Assembly: GCA_024305405.1 (NCBI GenBank)
Contig: JAKNDB010000103.1
Span: 1,674,001-1,738,000 of the forward strand
DNA length: 64,000 bases
Reading direction: 5' to 3'
From: Dirofilaria immitis
Taxonomy: Eukaryota; Nematoda; Chromadorea; Rhabditida; Onchocercidae
Part shown: one piece after another, positions 1 through 13,469 of the stretch
How the letters are laid out: the number at the start of each line of letters is the position of its first letter
How positions within the stretch are numbered: the first letter of the stretch is position 1
Position numbers and translations under genes: made by a program
Notes under the pieces: generated by a model
The model's input: only the letters and a program-made list of their open reading frames with translations
Database searches by the model: none
Told to the model about the DNA's origin: nothing

Positions 1-541
1 ATGATCCATGATGAAGCCAGGATTTTCACATTTATCGATCTATTGTTTTGAACAAATTTTTTAAAAATATTTGATCTTTGCACGAGTTAAAACCGAAATA
101 TTTTATTTACTCAACAGCTTCTGTTTTTCAACGTTTTTCTCCTGAGACACTCTTCTTCTTTCATTTATTTTTCCTCATCAGTTACTTCAAAATATAACTA
201 TTCCTGTTTACTTTCTTATTTACAATTAATCTATTTTTCGAAATTCTCTGATGGTATTGGTGATCAATGTAAAAGTTTAAAATTATGCTTAAATTTTAAA
301 CATTTTTTTAAGAAAGAAAATTAACTTATCAAATTCTCAATCATATTTGTTTAACTCTTAATTTCAAAAACTTATTTCTCTGATTTCCTAAGAACAATTT
401 GTTCGGAAAAAATTTTTCAGAGATTTTTTAAAATTCATTATCTGTTTTTTAATATTAGCAAGATGAACATCTTAACGATGAATTTTAATTTTGAATTTTT
501 TTTTGCCCAGATTTTCTGTTATCATCAGTTTTTCTTCACAG
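1..541. other. Intron or upstream sequence, no exon seen
   Basis: AT-rich sequence before the first recognisable unc-89 exon. I see no exon with a consistent frame and splice sites, so the window most likely opens inside an unc-89 intron. Confidence 0.5.
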
Positions 542-3500
542 AGACAAATGAGACAGAAGAAAAGTCGAAGTAAATCATCAACTCCACAAGTGGAAGGATT
601 TTCATTAGATGGTACACCGATTGCTTCACCAATTGGTACAGGAAGTGCCGGAACATCACTTCCAGAATCTTGTTCCAACATCGATCTGGTATTTCTACTT
701 TATTTAATGTGATAAATTATGCATTAAGCAGAATTCGGTGTTTCAATCGTGATAAAATATGATTTATTTCATTTTACTTTGATAAATGAGAAAGAATATT
801 CAATTCAATTCCCAAAAAGATATTTTGATAGTAGATTTCCGCTTATTGTAACCAAAACCTATATAGAAATTTTGAAGGTTTAATGAGCCAATTTGGGAGG
901 AATATGAATGACGAAATATCCTAATAGAATTATGGGTCAAATTATAATGGGTCAAATTATTTTAATTTCATGAAGGATTTTAAGTTGAAAATCTTCAATC
1001 TTAGATTTTTGAAAAATAATCTATTTGAAAATAAAAGAATTATTGTGGCAGTTAGATTAACAGAAATTTTAAATTTGTAAAATAGTGCGATGTTTTAGAA
1101 AATTATGATTCATCCTGTTGATTTATAGCAATGAATGCGAATAATTTATTTTTAATATCTCTCACTATCAAATAGCTACCAGTAATTTGATTTCATAAAT
1201 TCTAATATTTCTCAAATTTTTTCTAAAAAGGAAGAATAATCTCGAGTTTATCATCTTACAAAAAACCGCTAGAGAAATTTCAGTATCGACATCCAATACA
1301 ATTAGATCCAAGTGTCCCAGTTGGAGCACCGCTTTTTCTTGAAGGACTCGAGCATCAATCTTTGGTACTTGAAGGTGATTTTATGCGCAGTACAAATTCG
1401 AATGATTAAGAAAACTTTTTTCAGGAAATCTAAAATAGAAAAGATAATACATGGGCAGAAAACAAGAATGAAAAAAATCTTATCAATATTTTTTTTCGAT
1501 TTTCTATATGTTAAAATTACAATAATAGAAATTCAGATGTACTGGATACTCAAAGTCCACAAAGCCTTCCGTCGTTACCTGGAACAAAAAGTCCCATATT
1601 ATTATCACCGATAAAAGAATACACCATGGGAGTAAGTTTCATTTATTTCTGATCAAAATAATTTCTATTAATTAATTGAAATCATTAAAATCCTTTTCAA
1701 TTTCAATTCATTTATTTGTTTAAATGAAATTATTCCGTTTTCATTTAATTTATTAATTTGCTATTACATTTTAAAATTATGTTTTTGGAACAAATTTTTA
1801 TTAGGTAATAATTGGCACTAAGCAAGGAACAAAAGGAATCAGTGAACTCGTCGTATCAACGCCACAATTTTTTGAAACAGAAAAAATGCCTGAAAAGCAA
1901 AAGGCTATTGAAAGAAAGCATGAAGATGAATTTGAGAATATCATGAATGAAATTGAGGCGATGAAAGAGAAGAGGAGGAAAGAAGTAATCTATTATTTTA
2001 ATCAATGATAGTCCGTTGATAATACAGTTTCACTTGACATTAATGTTAATTATGCATTTAAATGAAAATTCGTCGATTACTCACTACTCATAAATATCAG
2101 ATTTAGGCATTTAAATTTTTCCTATTTTAATATTCTAATATTATTATGATTTTGAAATTTGAGCAAACTGCAGCGCGAAGAAATGGAACGATTACGTCCA
2201 AAGAATATATATGAAGAGATCGAGTTTAAAAGATCGGACGTCGATGATGATGAGTTCCCGTGGGAAAGTCAATATCAGGTAATTAAACTGCAGTTTCATA
2301 GAGAAAGAAATTATTGAAAAATTGAAGATTCAAATATATTTTGAAAATTCAAATTGCGTTTTCTTGTCTGGTACAAATTTTATCAATGATCGTTTAGAAA
2401 TTGAGGCATTTTTCTTATGTTGGCCATCTATTTTTCTTAATTTTAAAATAGTGATAAATGTAAGATTCTTTATTGAATTCTGAGGGATCATTCCAAAATT
2501 CTATGATATTTTTAAGGCAATCTTAGATAACTTATAATTTTTGATACTTCAACAAAATAAATTATATATTGGTCTATATCTCCGGACTAACCTAAAAACA
2601 TTTTCAAGAATCAATTGCAACATTCCAGATTGGTCCCGAAACACTCTTGCTTGCAACACGTGGTGCAGGCTTTAATGCACGTGTCCGTGATTACCGACGT
2701 GAGTTATGGGGTGATGGTGCACCATTGGTAAATCAAGGATATCTTGGTTATCGAAACCAAGATATTACCGTTAGAGAAAGAAGAAGGTATTATGTGCTTT
2801 CATCATCCGTTTTTCTCTTTTTTCAATTTTAATTTTTAAAATTCTCTTAATTAAAATTGATTTATTTAAGAATTTTTACGTTTGTGTAATTCATTCAAAA
2901 TTTCCTTCAGATTTACTGATTTAGTACGTGAAGATGAAAATATCGCGAAATCAGTGGAAAATTTGGAACGTGATATACATGGGTCACATTTTGGTGCTAT
3001 AAGACGTATTCGCTGTGATATTAATAAAGCAGTACCAGTAGCTTCGAAAGAAGATGGAAGTAAACAATTTATCTGACTGTTTTTAATTTTAATTCTAAAA
3101 AATTTCAATTTTATTTCAAAAAAATCAATTTTTATTTTGGTATTTCAATATATCTTTCTAGCTTTATTAGAAGGCATATCACAAAAGTAAATAAGAAATT
3201 TTTTCATATCTGTTTTAGCCTTTGGCGCTATTTTCCGGAATCGGCTGAAGGATATAGCATTTGTGGAAAACAATAGTACAGTAATATTTAAATGTGCAGT
3301 AATTGGTAATCCGCAACCAACAATTGAATGGTTTTTCAATGAAAGTCTCGTTGTTGATGACTGTAAGCATAAGGTTTGAATATTTCAATTTCTATAATTC
3401 TTCGACTTAAATATTTTATAAAAATTTGAAATCCATTGTGTTATTATTCTTATTTTAGATATTTTATGAAAATGGTCTTTGTCAATTAACAATTCATAAA

Positions 3501-6500
3501 ATCGACTTAACTGATCTTGGTGAATATACATGTGTTGCATCTAACGAACATGGTATCGATAGAACTTGTGCTCGACTGATTGCCGGAGGTTGTTTAATTT
3601 AATTTGATCTAAAGCATAATTTTTTATTTGTAATTATAAATGCTTGTGTAAATCCGTAAATGAAAATTATTCATTTGTCTTAGATACACCGGCACGACCT
3701 GGTCGACCCGAAATTGAGCTTTCATCGGATACCGAAGTTTTCATTAGCTGGGAAGCACCGCAAATGAGTCATGCTCTGGAGTGTTTCATGTATCGACTAG
3801 AAGTTCGACTTGCAGGTCCGTTGATATTGATTTTGTTATTTCGAAATATAAAGAATGAATCAGGAGTGATCAAGTATGAGAGATTAGTTTAATGGTCAAT
3901 ACATTTTTTGTCCTCCAAGATTTCAAATTTCAAATTAAATTGAATTTATAGCTTTATGAATATATGATGTGAGAAGCTAATTTAGAAAATATCAAATTTC
4001 TTATTTTCCAAAATTCCAAATTTCAGGTTGAATTGAGCTCATAAACTTTAATCTTTAAAAAATTTTGAATTGAATCTAGGATTAACTTTAAAATTACAAC
4101 AAACTTCATATTCTTTGCATTCAGGAGAAAATGATCATTTCTCGGAATGGCGTCTTGTTTCGGATAAAGTAGAAGATGAAACAGCGATTGTACGACACTT
4201 AACACCACAAGGCATATATCAGTTCCGCGTGATCGCGAAAAATGAATTCGGTTGGGGTGCTCCTCGCTAACTTCTCGAATCATGCAAACACATCCCAAAG
4301 GTCTGTTTTAATTGATATTTAAATTTTTCGAGATTGAACAATATTTTGATGATGTTTAAATTTTTAAAATTTTAAAAGAATACAGTAATCGTTATCTGTA
4401 ACTTGTAAAACGCATGTATATAACACTTAGAAATGGTATTATAAGGTGTATTATATTTTCTGATATTTAACATTTTTAAAGAAAAAAATCCAAAGGGAGA
4501 TATTTATTCAAGGTAACATCCCATACAGTCAATAATCTCCAGTATGTACAGATTTTGCTACTCTTAATAATGTTATTGTCAAATTTTTATTTTATTTGAA
4601 TGTAATAAATTTCATTAATTTATTCACAAGTATTTCATCAAACATTTCAGGTTCACCAAAATTACAAATTGAAAAGCTTCAAAGCGAACGTCGTGTATGT
4701 GTCGTTACGAAACCACCAAAGACACGGTTAATTTCGAAATCTAAGAATCTTGGCGAGATTACCGAGGAGGATGAAGAAAAGTGTGAAGCAGAAGAAATCG
4801 TTTCAAAAATGCAAACTCGGACTTTGGTCTTAAATACTTCAGAAAATCCAGAGAAACGCTTCCAGGTAATCATTTATTCTGTTATATCTCGGTTTATTTA
4901 ATTGAACTCTAGTTTCGATAAAAATTCAATTCTAGTTTTCAATTAGAAGTATTAAAAATTAAAGGTTTAGAATAAATCGATTCTTATAAAACGTCGTAAT
5001 CCAAATCTGTTACTTGAATGTACTTTAGATTTGGAAAAGTTAAGTTTAAATTGAGATTTTCAAATTTCTTTTAAAAAAATTCGAAGTTTAGCTCATTGCT
5101 CCGATACCTCGTGGTCGATTTGGGAAAATCGCATTTGCCATTGATACATCTCGAGAATCAGGCATTGATTGTATAGCGAAAATTCGGAATATTGCTGTGG
5201 AAGGTGCTAATAATATCATCGAATTCGAAGCTATGAAAGAATGTCAACAGGAAAATGTTGTCCGCCTGATTGCCGCTTATCAATGGTGAAATATTAGAAT
5301 TGTTTAGTTAATAAAATTTCAATTATTTAAATTTGTTGTTTTGATTAACTAACAATAAAAATTTTTTCAATTGACCAATTTTTCGATTTGTTTCAATTTG
5401 ATTAGATAATTTGATCGTTTGATCGATTATTACGATTAATCGATCAACTAATAAAATTATCTGTTTAAATTTTGTAAATCTTCTCTTTATAGTGTTATTT
5501 TTGCACTGAAATGTAATATCGTTTTAATTTTAGCAATAAATCATTGTTTCTATTTATGGAACGATATCAGGAAGATATTTTCGAGCGATTTACATATCGT
5601 GATACTTATAATGAGGAACAGATAAGTAGAGTAGTAGTACAGATTGCATCCGCTCTTCATTGGATTCATTTCAGAGGGTATTTTATTTTGTTGCTCAGAT
5701 TTTTAAAATCTTAAATAATTTTAATTTCAATTTCAATTTCAAAAATAATTTCAGAATTTGAAGTATCACATTTCATCTCTTTATTAATAGAATATAACGC
5801 AGACTGATATTGTTTTATAACTTTTTTGCAAATTTTATAAATCATTATTTGTACTAATTATTTCACTTATTTACATTTAAAGATATTGCGTAAACATTAG
5901 CAAAAAAGTGGCCTGATTTTCAGTTATGTTCATATGGATGTTCAAGCAACCAATGTTTTGTTCGCATCTCGACAATCTTGGCAAATTAAACTTACCGACT
6001 TTGCTTCAGCACAAAAACTTAGCAATGAAATTAAACAACCGTCAAAACCAAATCTTTACTGGGCCTCACCAGAAATGCTACGTACTGATAACAAAAAACT
6101 CCAATCACAGGCCAAACCGATATTTGGGGTCTCGGTATAATTACCTTCTGCCTGTAAGTAAATTTTATAATTAGCTTATTCTTTACAATTCTTAAAAGTA
6201 TATATTTTTTATTGAAAATCAATTTTGCAAATAGAGAACAGATAGCTTTTTCAAAAGAAAAAAAGATTGAAAATAGTCTGCTATTTTTGTGCTTAACTTA
6301 TTGTTAGATATATAATGATAAATTAATTCAGATTGAGTGGATTTCATCCATTTGCTTCGGAAGATGATTCAGATGATGAAATTAAAGAAAGTGTCATTTA
6401 TCAGAAATGCAATCCAAATTTAATCCAAATACAAGCAAGTCAAGAATCGTTGAAATTCGTAACTTGGGCGCTGAAGAAAGATCCGATGTAAATTGATCTA

Positions 6501-6767
6501 GAAATTTTTCCAAATTTCTGTTCATATCCTTACAGCAATTAATGATGAATGAATTTTTAGATTCCTGTATTAAGTTTTAATATGAATTCCAGGAAACGTA
6601 TCCGCACTGATGAAGCATTAACACATCGTTGGCTCAGTATGGATTCGGTAATGAGACGTCGACGTGAAACAATTAATTATCCAAGTAGCCGACTTCGAAA
6701 AACGGCCATCTTGACAGTCAATCGCATTAAGGATAATCCACCAATGGCCCGTTTTTCGCGGTACTAA
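542..6767 (+). CDS. unc-89: UNC-89/obscurin-like giant muscle kinase, C-terminal part
   Basis: Partial gene with the 5' end outside the window; about 877 residues are visible. Exons: 542-688, 1284-1374, 1537-1631, 1805-1984, 2174-2278, 2629-2786, 2911-3059, 3219-3373, 3459-3588, 3684-3815, 4125-4300, 4651-4865, 5092-5285, 5534-5677, 5924-6153, 6332-6487, 6593-6767 (stop TAA 6765-6767). Order: basic and acidic linker with a Lys/Glu-rich stretch, an Ig domain (3219-3588; Cys in FKCAV, Trp in IEWFF, DLGEYTC), an FnIII domain (3684-4300), a short linker, then a protein kinase with RGRFGK loop, CIAKI lysine, HMD in place of HRD with the catalytic-loop Asn kept, DFA in place of DFG, SPE, and DIWGLG. 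In this family the protein sits at the sarcomere M-line. A linker-Ig-FnIII-kinase order with the kinase at the extreme C-terminus fits UNC-89, not twitchin or titin, whose kinases are followed by Ig domains. Two one-base gaps break the frame, near 4269 and near 6118. Confidence 0.88.
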
Positions 6768-7140
6768 TTTGAGATTTAAAAAATTTTTTATTTGAAGGCC
6801 ATAACATGCATGAATTACCAAAAATTGTGTTACGTTTTCCAGTTTAAAGAATTTTAATAGTTTTTTAAGTTTATTAAATTTTGAAATTATTAAGCTTATA
6901 TTTCTTTGTTTTGATATTATATATATCATTTATCTTATAGAACTCTTTGATATTTCACCACAGTTCTGCCATTTCAGCAAAAATATTTCGATTATATTAA
7001 TTGTGAATATTTTACATTTATCTTGAGATTTCATCCTGTATTATTTTTCATCAAAAAAGATATTGCTAATGGAAACGGATAATATCGTTTTAAGAATGAA
7101 ACGAATGAGTTTATTTTTAGAAAATTTATGCTAAAATTGA

Positions 7141-7146
7141 AATAAA
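7141..7146 (+). terminator. Candidate poly(A) signal of unc-89
   Basis: AATAAA about 375 bases after the unc-89 stop. A second AATAAA lies at 7459-7464. Such hexamers are common in AT-rich DNA, so the choice is uncertain. Confidence 0.3.
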
Positions 7147-8342
7147 TTTCAAAATTTATTAATCACCTAAAGGATAGTTGTTAGATATATCGAATGGTTA
7201 ATCCAGTAATCTTTCTGTTGGAATCTTTTTAAGATCCCTACAATCGACCTGAAATCAGTGTAAAAAAAGTGATCCGTTAGTATATTGCTGATCGTTGTAA
7301 TCATATTCATCATTGATTTGTCGTATCGCTTGATATATTAATTTGATTTTGATGTATTTCCCTTCTTCATCTTTTTTTTCGAAATATTTCTGCATTGCTC
7401 GAAGGTTGAATCTTACTGGTCTTGGCTAGTCTAAACGAATGTGCCTTGTTATTTGTTAATAAAGTCCAGTTATAGTGTGAAAAATTATCTTCACAGAATA
7501 AACAAACAACAAATGCTTTATAAAAATTTTGATTTTAAATTCCTTATTTATTATATTGATCTTAAAATTATCAATGTATAATATGATATATGATGAATAT
7601 AATTAAGCTTAGGATTAATATAAATGATTCATTAGACGAAATTATTAGCAAAATATTTGCTTTTATAAAAAGTTGACAATTATTTTTATGAAGGATATGA
7701 ATTTTACACCAAAATTCTTCAAATCTTTTTAACTTAAATTCAAAGAAAAAAAGAGTAATGATAAGGTGACGATGAAAGAATGATACAGTGATAGTTTAGC
7801 TCAATTCAATATTTTTCAAGAGAATTTGAAAATAATGCTATCATTTCAGTTGTCGATCATTTTATCTGATTTAATCATTACTTATAACTAAAACGAAATC
7901 AAATTACTATTGGTTGATGGATATATTTATATCAGAAGCCTTTAGATAATTTTCATATCATAGATTATTTCCTTTCTGTAATGAGCATTGCCATCTTTAT
8001 TAAAGAAAAAGAGAGTAAAAGAATCTTTAAAAAAATTTTTTGATGGATGGACAAATCTATGAAATAGATAACTTATTATTTAATTAAAGGAAAAAGATGT
8101 GCTAAAAATTTATAGAAATTCTATTAGTTATTCGATGCTACCTCTTATTTGTTGATTACATCTTGCAAAAATGTATTACTTTGGTAGCGAAATTACTTCG
8201 TATGAAGTAATTTGAAGATAATTTGGATGTTTCGAAATTAAATATAATTTGTTGCTTACTATTCACGCCTTCATATCAGCTTGGAATAATTATTTTTGGA
8301 TAGTCAGTGATATATTTTGCCATTTATGAGTCATGATGAAAC

Positions 8343-8458
8343 ATCAAACTTCTCCTGGCCATACTAGGATTGAATTCAGCAGCTCAAGGAAACCGCGATT
8401 ATGTCGATATTCATTTGTTTATAGAAGATCAGGCATCACAGCCCGCAACAAACAACAG
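8343..8458 (+). other. Orphan signal-peptide-like exon candidate
   Basis: An open stretch of 38 codons reads IKLLLAILGLNSAAQG and then a hydrophilic NRDYVDIHLFIEDQ segment, ending exactly at a good donor (CAG then GTGACT, 8459). Codon use is more balanced than its surroundings. It looks like the signal peptide exon of a secreted protein. There is an ATG just upstream (8336-8338), but it is out of frame by one or two bases across an A run, as seen elsewhere in this window. I found no convincing downstream exon before the globin gene, so this could be a decayed gene, the first exon of a gene with small exons I cannot see, or chance. Confidence 0.3.
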
Positions 8459-9663
8459 GTGACTTCCGTGTAGATAACTTAAATGACGACATAATTTAGC
8501 TTAATAGTTTAGATGGAAAAGATCAATTAAATCAATAATTCATCGAATAATCATTATCGATTGCGAAGATACTCGAAAGTCAATCTCGATCATCTATCCT
8601 GCTTAATCTTTGAACGTAAATTAAAAAATTAAGAGAGAGGTCTGATTAAGTTCTCGCTTGCCACTTTTTGTTTTTCACATTTTCTTTCATCATTAAAAAA
8701 ACTGATTGATTGTTATTGTTAGTAACAATGTTAACATAACAAGTTACGATTAAGTTTTTGTTATCCAAAATTTTGTTATCACTATTGACATCACTACATA
8801 ACCTAATAATCCCTGATCTTCATCCCTGCTATCATCACTTATTAAAATCATTTTTATCAGAGGAACATTTTGGTGTTGTTGTCAAATCAATTAATTATAT
8901 TCGTGATTACCACTGTTGAAAATAAGCACATTAAATTAAATTTCACCATGACGTTATCATCATTTATTTTTCCATTATCTTACTACTGCTTACAATAACC
9001 ATTCCCTATGTATTATTATTAGCTGTTTTCTGAAGTAGCATTTACATAAAATTTTCATAAGAAAAAAAAGAATAAATTATGGTTTCGGAAAGATGAATAA
9101 ATTAATGTTTTGAAAGCAGAAAAAAATCGGAATGGATCTAAAATTAATTACTAAATCTACAATTCAACATTTTTATAAATTAAATGATAATTTTCGCTAT
9201 TTGTATGACAAATATGTGTCTTTAATATAGTTATAAATTTTGCAGTAATAAAAATTTTCTCACTTTTATTATTATCTTTCAATTTCTCTTTTCTCTTCTT
9301 TTATTTGATTAACTAATTAACTAATTGTTAAGAATATATTTTTAAAATTTCTCTCAAAAAAGTTAGAATAAATTTTAAAAAGGTTTCTCGTAATTTCCTA
9401 CTTGTGCGGTTGTCATTTTGTTCCTAATTGTTGCAAATTCAGTTTTGAAAGCTTTCTCTTTCTGATAAAAAGGTTATAAAAAATGTAAGCAAGCAAATAA
9501 GCAATTTATTTGTTAAGAGAAAAGCAGCCGCTACAATTTTTTTATTTATTGAAGAAATTTATTAGTTGGATTTGTTTTGAGGTTGAAGCACCTTGCAGTT
9601 TCATTCAGCTTTAACTCTTGCGCCCCTCCACTCCGCCTTTCTTTAACTTTTGACTTTTCTTGC

Positions 9664-9760
9664 ATCACTATCACTATCACTATCACTATCCATCACCATC
9701 ACCATCACTAGCATCATCACCATCACTATCAACATCATTATCATTATCGTTGTTATCATT
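9664..9760 (+). repeat. Imperfect ATCACT/ATCACC short tandem repeat
   Basis: Hexamer-like array of ATCACT, ATCACC and ATCATT units with drift along the tract. It follows a locally GC-richer stretch (9600-9650). One forward frame gives six His in a row, then a stop; I do not consider it coding. Confidence 0.7.
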
Positions 9761-12700
9761 AGATATATCGAATATGATGTGATAGTATTATTGTTATGCA
9801 GCTTGCGTAGTTTTCTTCCTTGAATTCATAAATTAGTTTGAAGTGGTTTTATTGAATCTTTTTTTTCTTAAAATTATTTCTATTCGAAATGAATTTTCCA
9901 TAATATATTGATAACATTATAAATCATTGCAACTTCTTATTAATATTTGGAAAAAAATTTTTTCGAATAAACTTTGTGAAATTATGAAAAATGCATTTTA
10001 TCATTATCAGTTTTAACAAATTTTCGTTATTATTGGCTATTTTCCTTTATATTTTCAATGATTTATCGTGAATGAATAGAAATATGAGATAAAATAATGT
10101 TAAATTCTTTCCCATTTGTCAATTTACGCTCAGTAAACTTTAAACATTTCTAGAAAATTCATCAATTTCAAAGCTTTAGTTGTCATTTTAAAAAGAAATG
10201 AAGCATTGAAAAAGGAAGTGAAATATCTCGAGAAATCATAAATAATAATTTTCTTCCTGTATTACAATGAAATTAAATGTCCAATAATGAAACGACTTGT
10301 TTATTAGCAATTAATTTATTCGCTTTTTTTCTTATTCGCTTGTCTTTTAATAAAAAAAACTACCTCATTGATTATTTTTTTTGTTTTAATTTCATTTATT
10401 GAATTGAAATTATTTTTCATAGAAAAAAAGAATACTATATTCCTTTTCAAATTCATTTTAATCGTTTGTTTATATTAATCGTTAAAATCTCTTGCGTTAA
10501 TTTTTTTCAAAACTTTATATGATAATAATTTTTTCATATAAATAAAAATAAATTTGCAATTTTGCAAATATTTCCCAGAATGGCATTTGTTATATTTATA
10601 AAAAGCAATATGATCTTTTCCTTTCTTCGAAAAAAGCAAAATATATTTGAAAATTTTTCGAGAAAATAACGAAAATAAAAAACGATTGCAATTGATTATA
10701 GAAAAAAAAAAAATAGTACTATTGCTATAATAATCCTTTGAAGGATTTATCAAAATTCAGAAATTAAAAAAATTTCTAGATTTAATTCAAATTTTGGAGA
10801 AATTGTACATTTCCATTTTTTAATATATAATCAAATATTCTTTAGTGCAATTAAAGTTAAATAGCAATTCTTCATTTATTTTGAGCTCATTTTCATTAAC
10901 TAAATTTCAATAATTCACTCATAGAATTTACGCTATTTTACGGCATTAAATAATCTTTCTTTTTATTTTTTTAAACCATAAAATATTCCTTCGTTAATTC
11001 TGTTTTCTATACATTTCCAATATGCTTATTTTTCGACAGTTTTCGAAATTTTTAGTTAATAAAACTTATCTCATTTCGAAATAATGAAGAATGATTCTCA
11101 TTTTAGATCGCTCAAACTTCATTCTTCTTATAGAAGGATCATTTGAATTATATTAAAAGTAAATAACATTACATCAATTAATTGCAACTTTAAAATGCCC
11201 AGATTTTCACATATGATAATATTCTTCATTTTATCGTTATTACCTATGGTTGCAATAATCATCGAAATCGCTCAAAAGAAATCATAGAAATAATCGTAGA
11301 AAAAATTTATCAATCGTAGAAATAATCGTTATAATCATTAAAAAAGTCATGTTTATATCAATTGCACTACCACAAAAAATATGATTTATTTCTATATATG
11401 TCAATTTCCTGAAGAAGTTCACAATATCGATATCAAAATAATTAATTTTTATAAATTATGATTTTAATCAAGATAGTAAATTATTTATTCGAATTCCATT
11501 TTATTATCCCATACAAAAATTTCAACAAATATTTTATTGAACCAATTAACTTTGTCTAATTACTGATCCTATTTGCTTCTTAATTATTTCAAAACATTAA
11601 TCACTAAATTAAATTGGTGTTGATAATGAAAGAAATTATTTTACTATCAATAAATTATTATAGCCAAAAGAAAGAAAGTATAAAGAAGATAAGGAAAATG
11701 ATCGAATAAATTGTTAGTATTTGGTTATTCACTTTTTTTTAAAAAAAAGAAAGTGAAAAAAGCGAAGAGGAATGAAGGAAAATGGAAAAGAAAGAAAGAG
11801 AAGAACAAAAGTTTCTTATTTCAATTTCTTCTTCTTTTTAAATTAAGCAGCTGTTAGAATGAAAAGTTTAGCAATAATTTGTTACGAAACTTTTTTAAAA
11901 AATCATTTCCACATTATTAATTTTAAATTATGAAGAATTAATATTAAATTGCAATTCGAAACTAATTTTAGCTTTCATGATAATTAAGCTTATATACTTA
12001 AATATGCTTGAAATAAACTCAAATTTAATTTTTAGGTTTTAAATTTTATTATATCCATAATTTTGATAAATTTTTTTTAAATTTTATTATATCCATAATT
12101 TTGATAAATGATGAATTTAGCTTTTGAATGCAATGAAATACCATTTTTCAGCTTAATTTTGATTTCATTCTTATTTATTTTTTTGCATTCATATTAATCT
12201 GAATATGAAAATATGCTCTTTCTTCAATATTAATTCAACTTATTTTTTAAAGTTACAGATGAGTAGCTTTCAAAAACTTTTTGACTTAAAATCATTGAAA
12301 ATACTAATTCATTTATTTAAATGTTCGGAAAAATTAATGAAAAAAATTTAACAAATGAATATGAGATATAAATAAATGCGTCAATGTCACAGTAATGCAT
12401 GATCAGGATATGTATGATGTAGGATTTATCAAATTATCAAAAATATTTCTTTTATTCCTGAAATTATTTTAGAAGTTATAATCAAATCATAGTAACAACT
12501 TCATTACAGTCCTAAAAATAATTTTATTTTAATCGGATCAAATAATTATTATTGAATTCGATCATTTAACCAGCATAAGCGCTTATTATCATACTATACT
12601 TTTAAGAATTCATAATTTGTTTCTTTTTTTCTTTTTGCTATGGTTTCTATTATATTCATTCATTATCTTTAGCATCATTCCTATTAAATTATAATCATGT

Positions 12701-13469
12701 AAATCTCGTAATCATGTAAATCTCGTAAAATCGCCCGTGTAATTCTGCGCACTTTTTATTTTCTCATTAATCAGTAAAGTTATGCAAAATTCGGAAGTCT
12801 AATTTCTTATGCTTTACATCTTGTATTGATATAACAATAAATGTTTGAAGTCAAGTGTTTAGGAATATTCTATATCGCGTTATTTCATCTGTTGTACGTG
12901 AATATCAGCGTATCATGCTCATGTATTAACATTTATTATTCACTTATCGCATCGAAGAAAATTGCCAACAATGATTGCATTAACGTCAATGTATAAATTT
13001 ACAGCAATTGAAATAAGAGTAAATATGTTAATAAATCATTAAAAATATATGTATATCTAACGCTTTGGAATATTTATTATTTCATAAACCTTTGACCCGA
13101 ATGGATAGAGAAATGATATAGGAAAAGAAGTTATTATAATAATGTCTCCATTCTCGAAATTTAATTCTGAATTTGGCATAAAGAAAATTGAATTATACAA
13201 AAAATAGAAATAGAAAATTAAGATTATGGTTTTTGCTTTCCTTAGCCTACACAAACTATTGATGATATTGATTCTTTATATTATTAAACAAATATCAATT
13301 TCATGGTTTAAATTCAGATTTGGTATAATATCAAAGATCATTCATTAAAGCATCCAAACTGATATATTTTTCCTTGCTTCCAATTCTAATTGCATAATTT
13401 ATTCCTTCTTATTCTATTCGCAACAACGTACTGGAATTCAGTGATGGTCAAACTGATTTATTTTTCACT

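Larger units (their letters stand above)
6768..13469. other. Intergenic region between unc-89 and the globin gene
   Basis: AT-rich sequence with no gene of recognisable family on either strand. It holds a possible orphan exon (8343-8458) and a short-repeat tract (9664-9760), described separately. The 5' part must carry the unc-89 3' UTR and the 3' part the globin promoter; I see no defined motif for either. Confidence 0.5.

Noticed and set aside
1..6767. Twitchin or titin-type kinase
   Set aside because: The kinase is at the very C-terminus with no Ig domains after it, and is preceded by linker-Ig-FnIII, which fits UNC-89.
9605..9712. Plus-strand frame with six His in a row
   Set aside because: Produced by the ATCACC repeat and closed at once by a stop; no start codon or conserved sequence.
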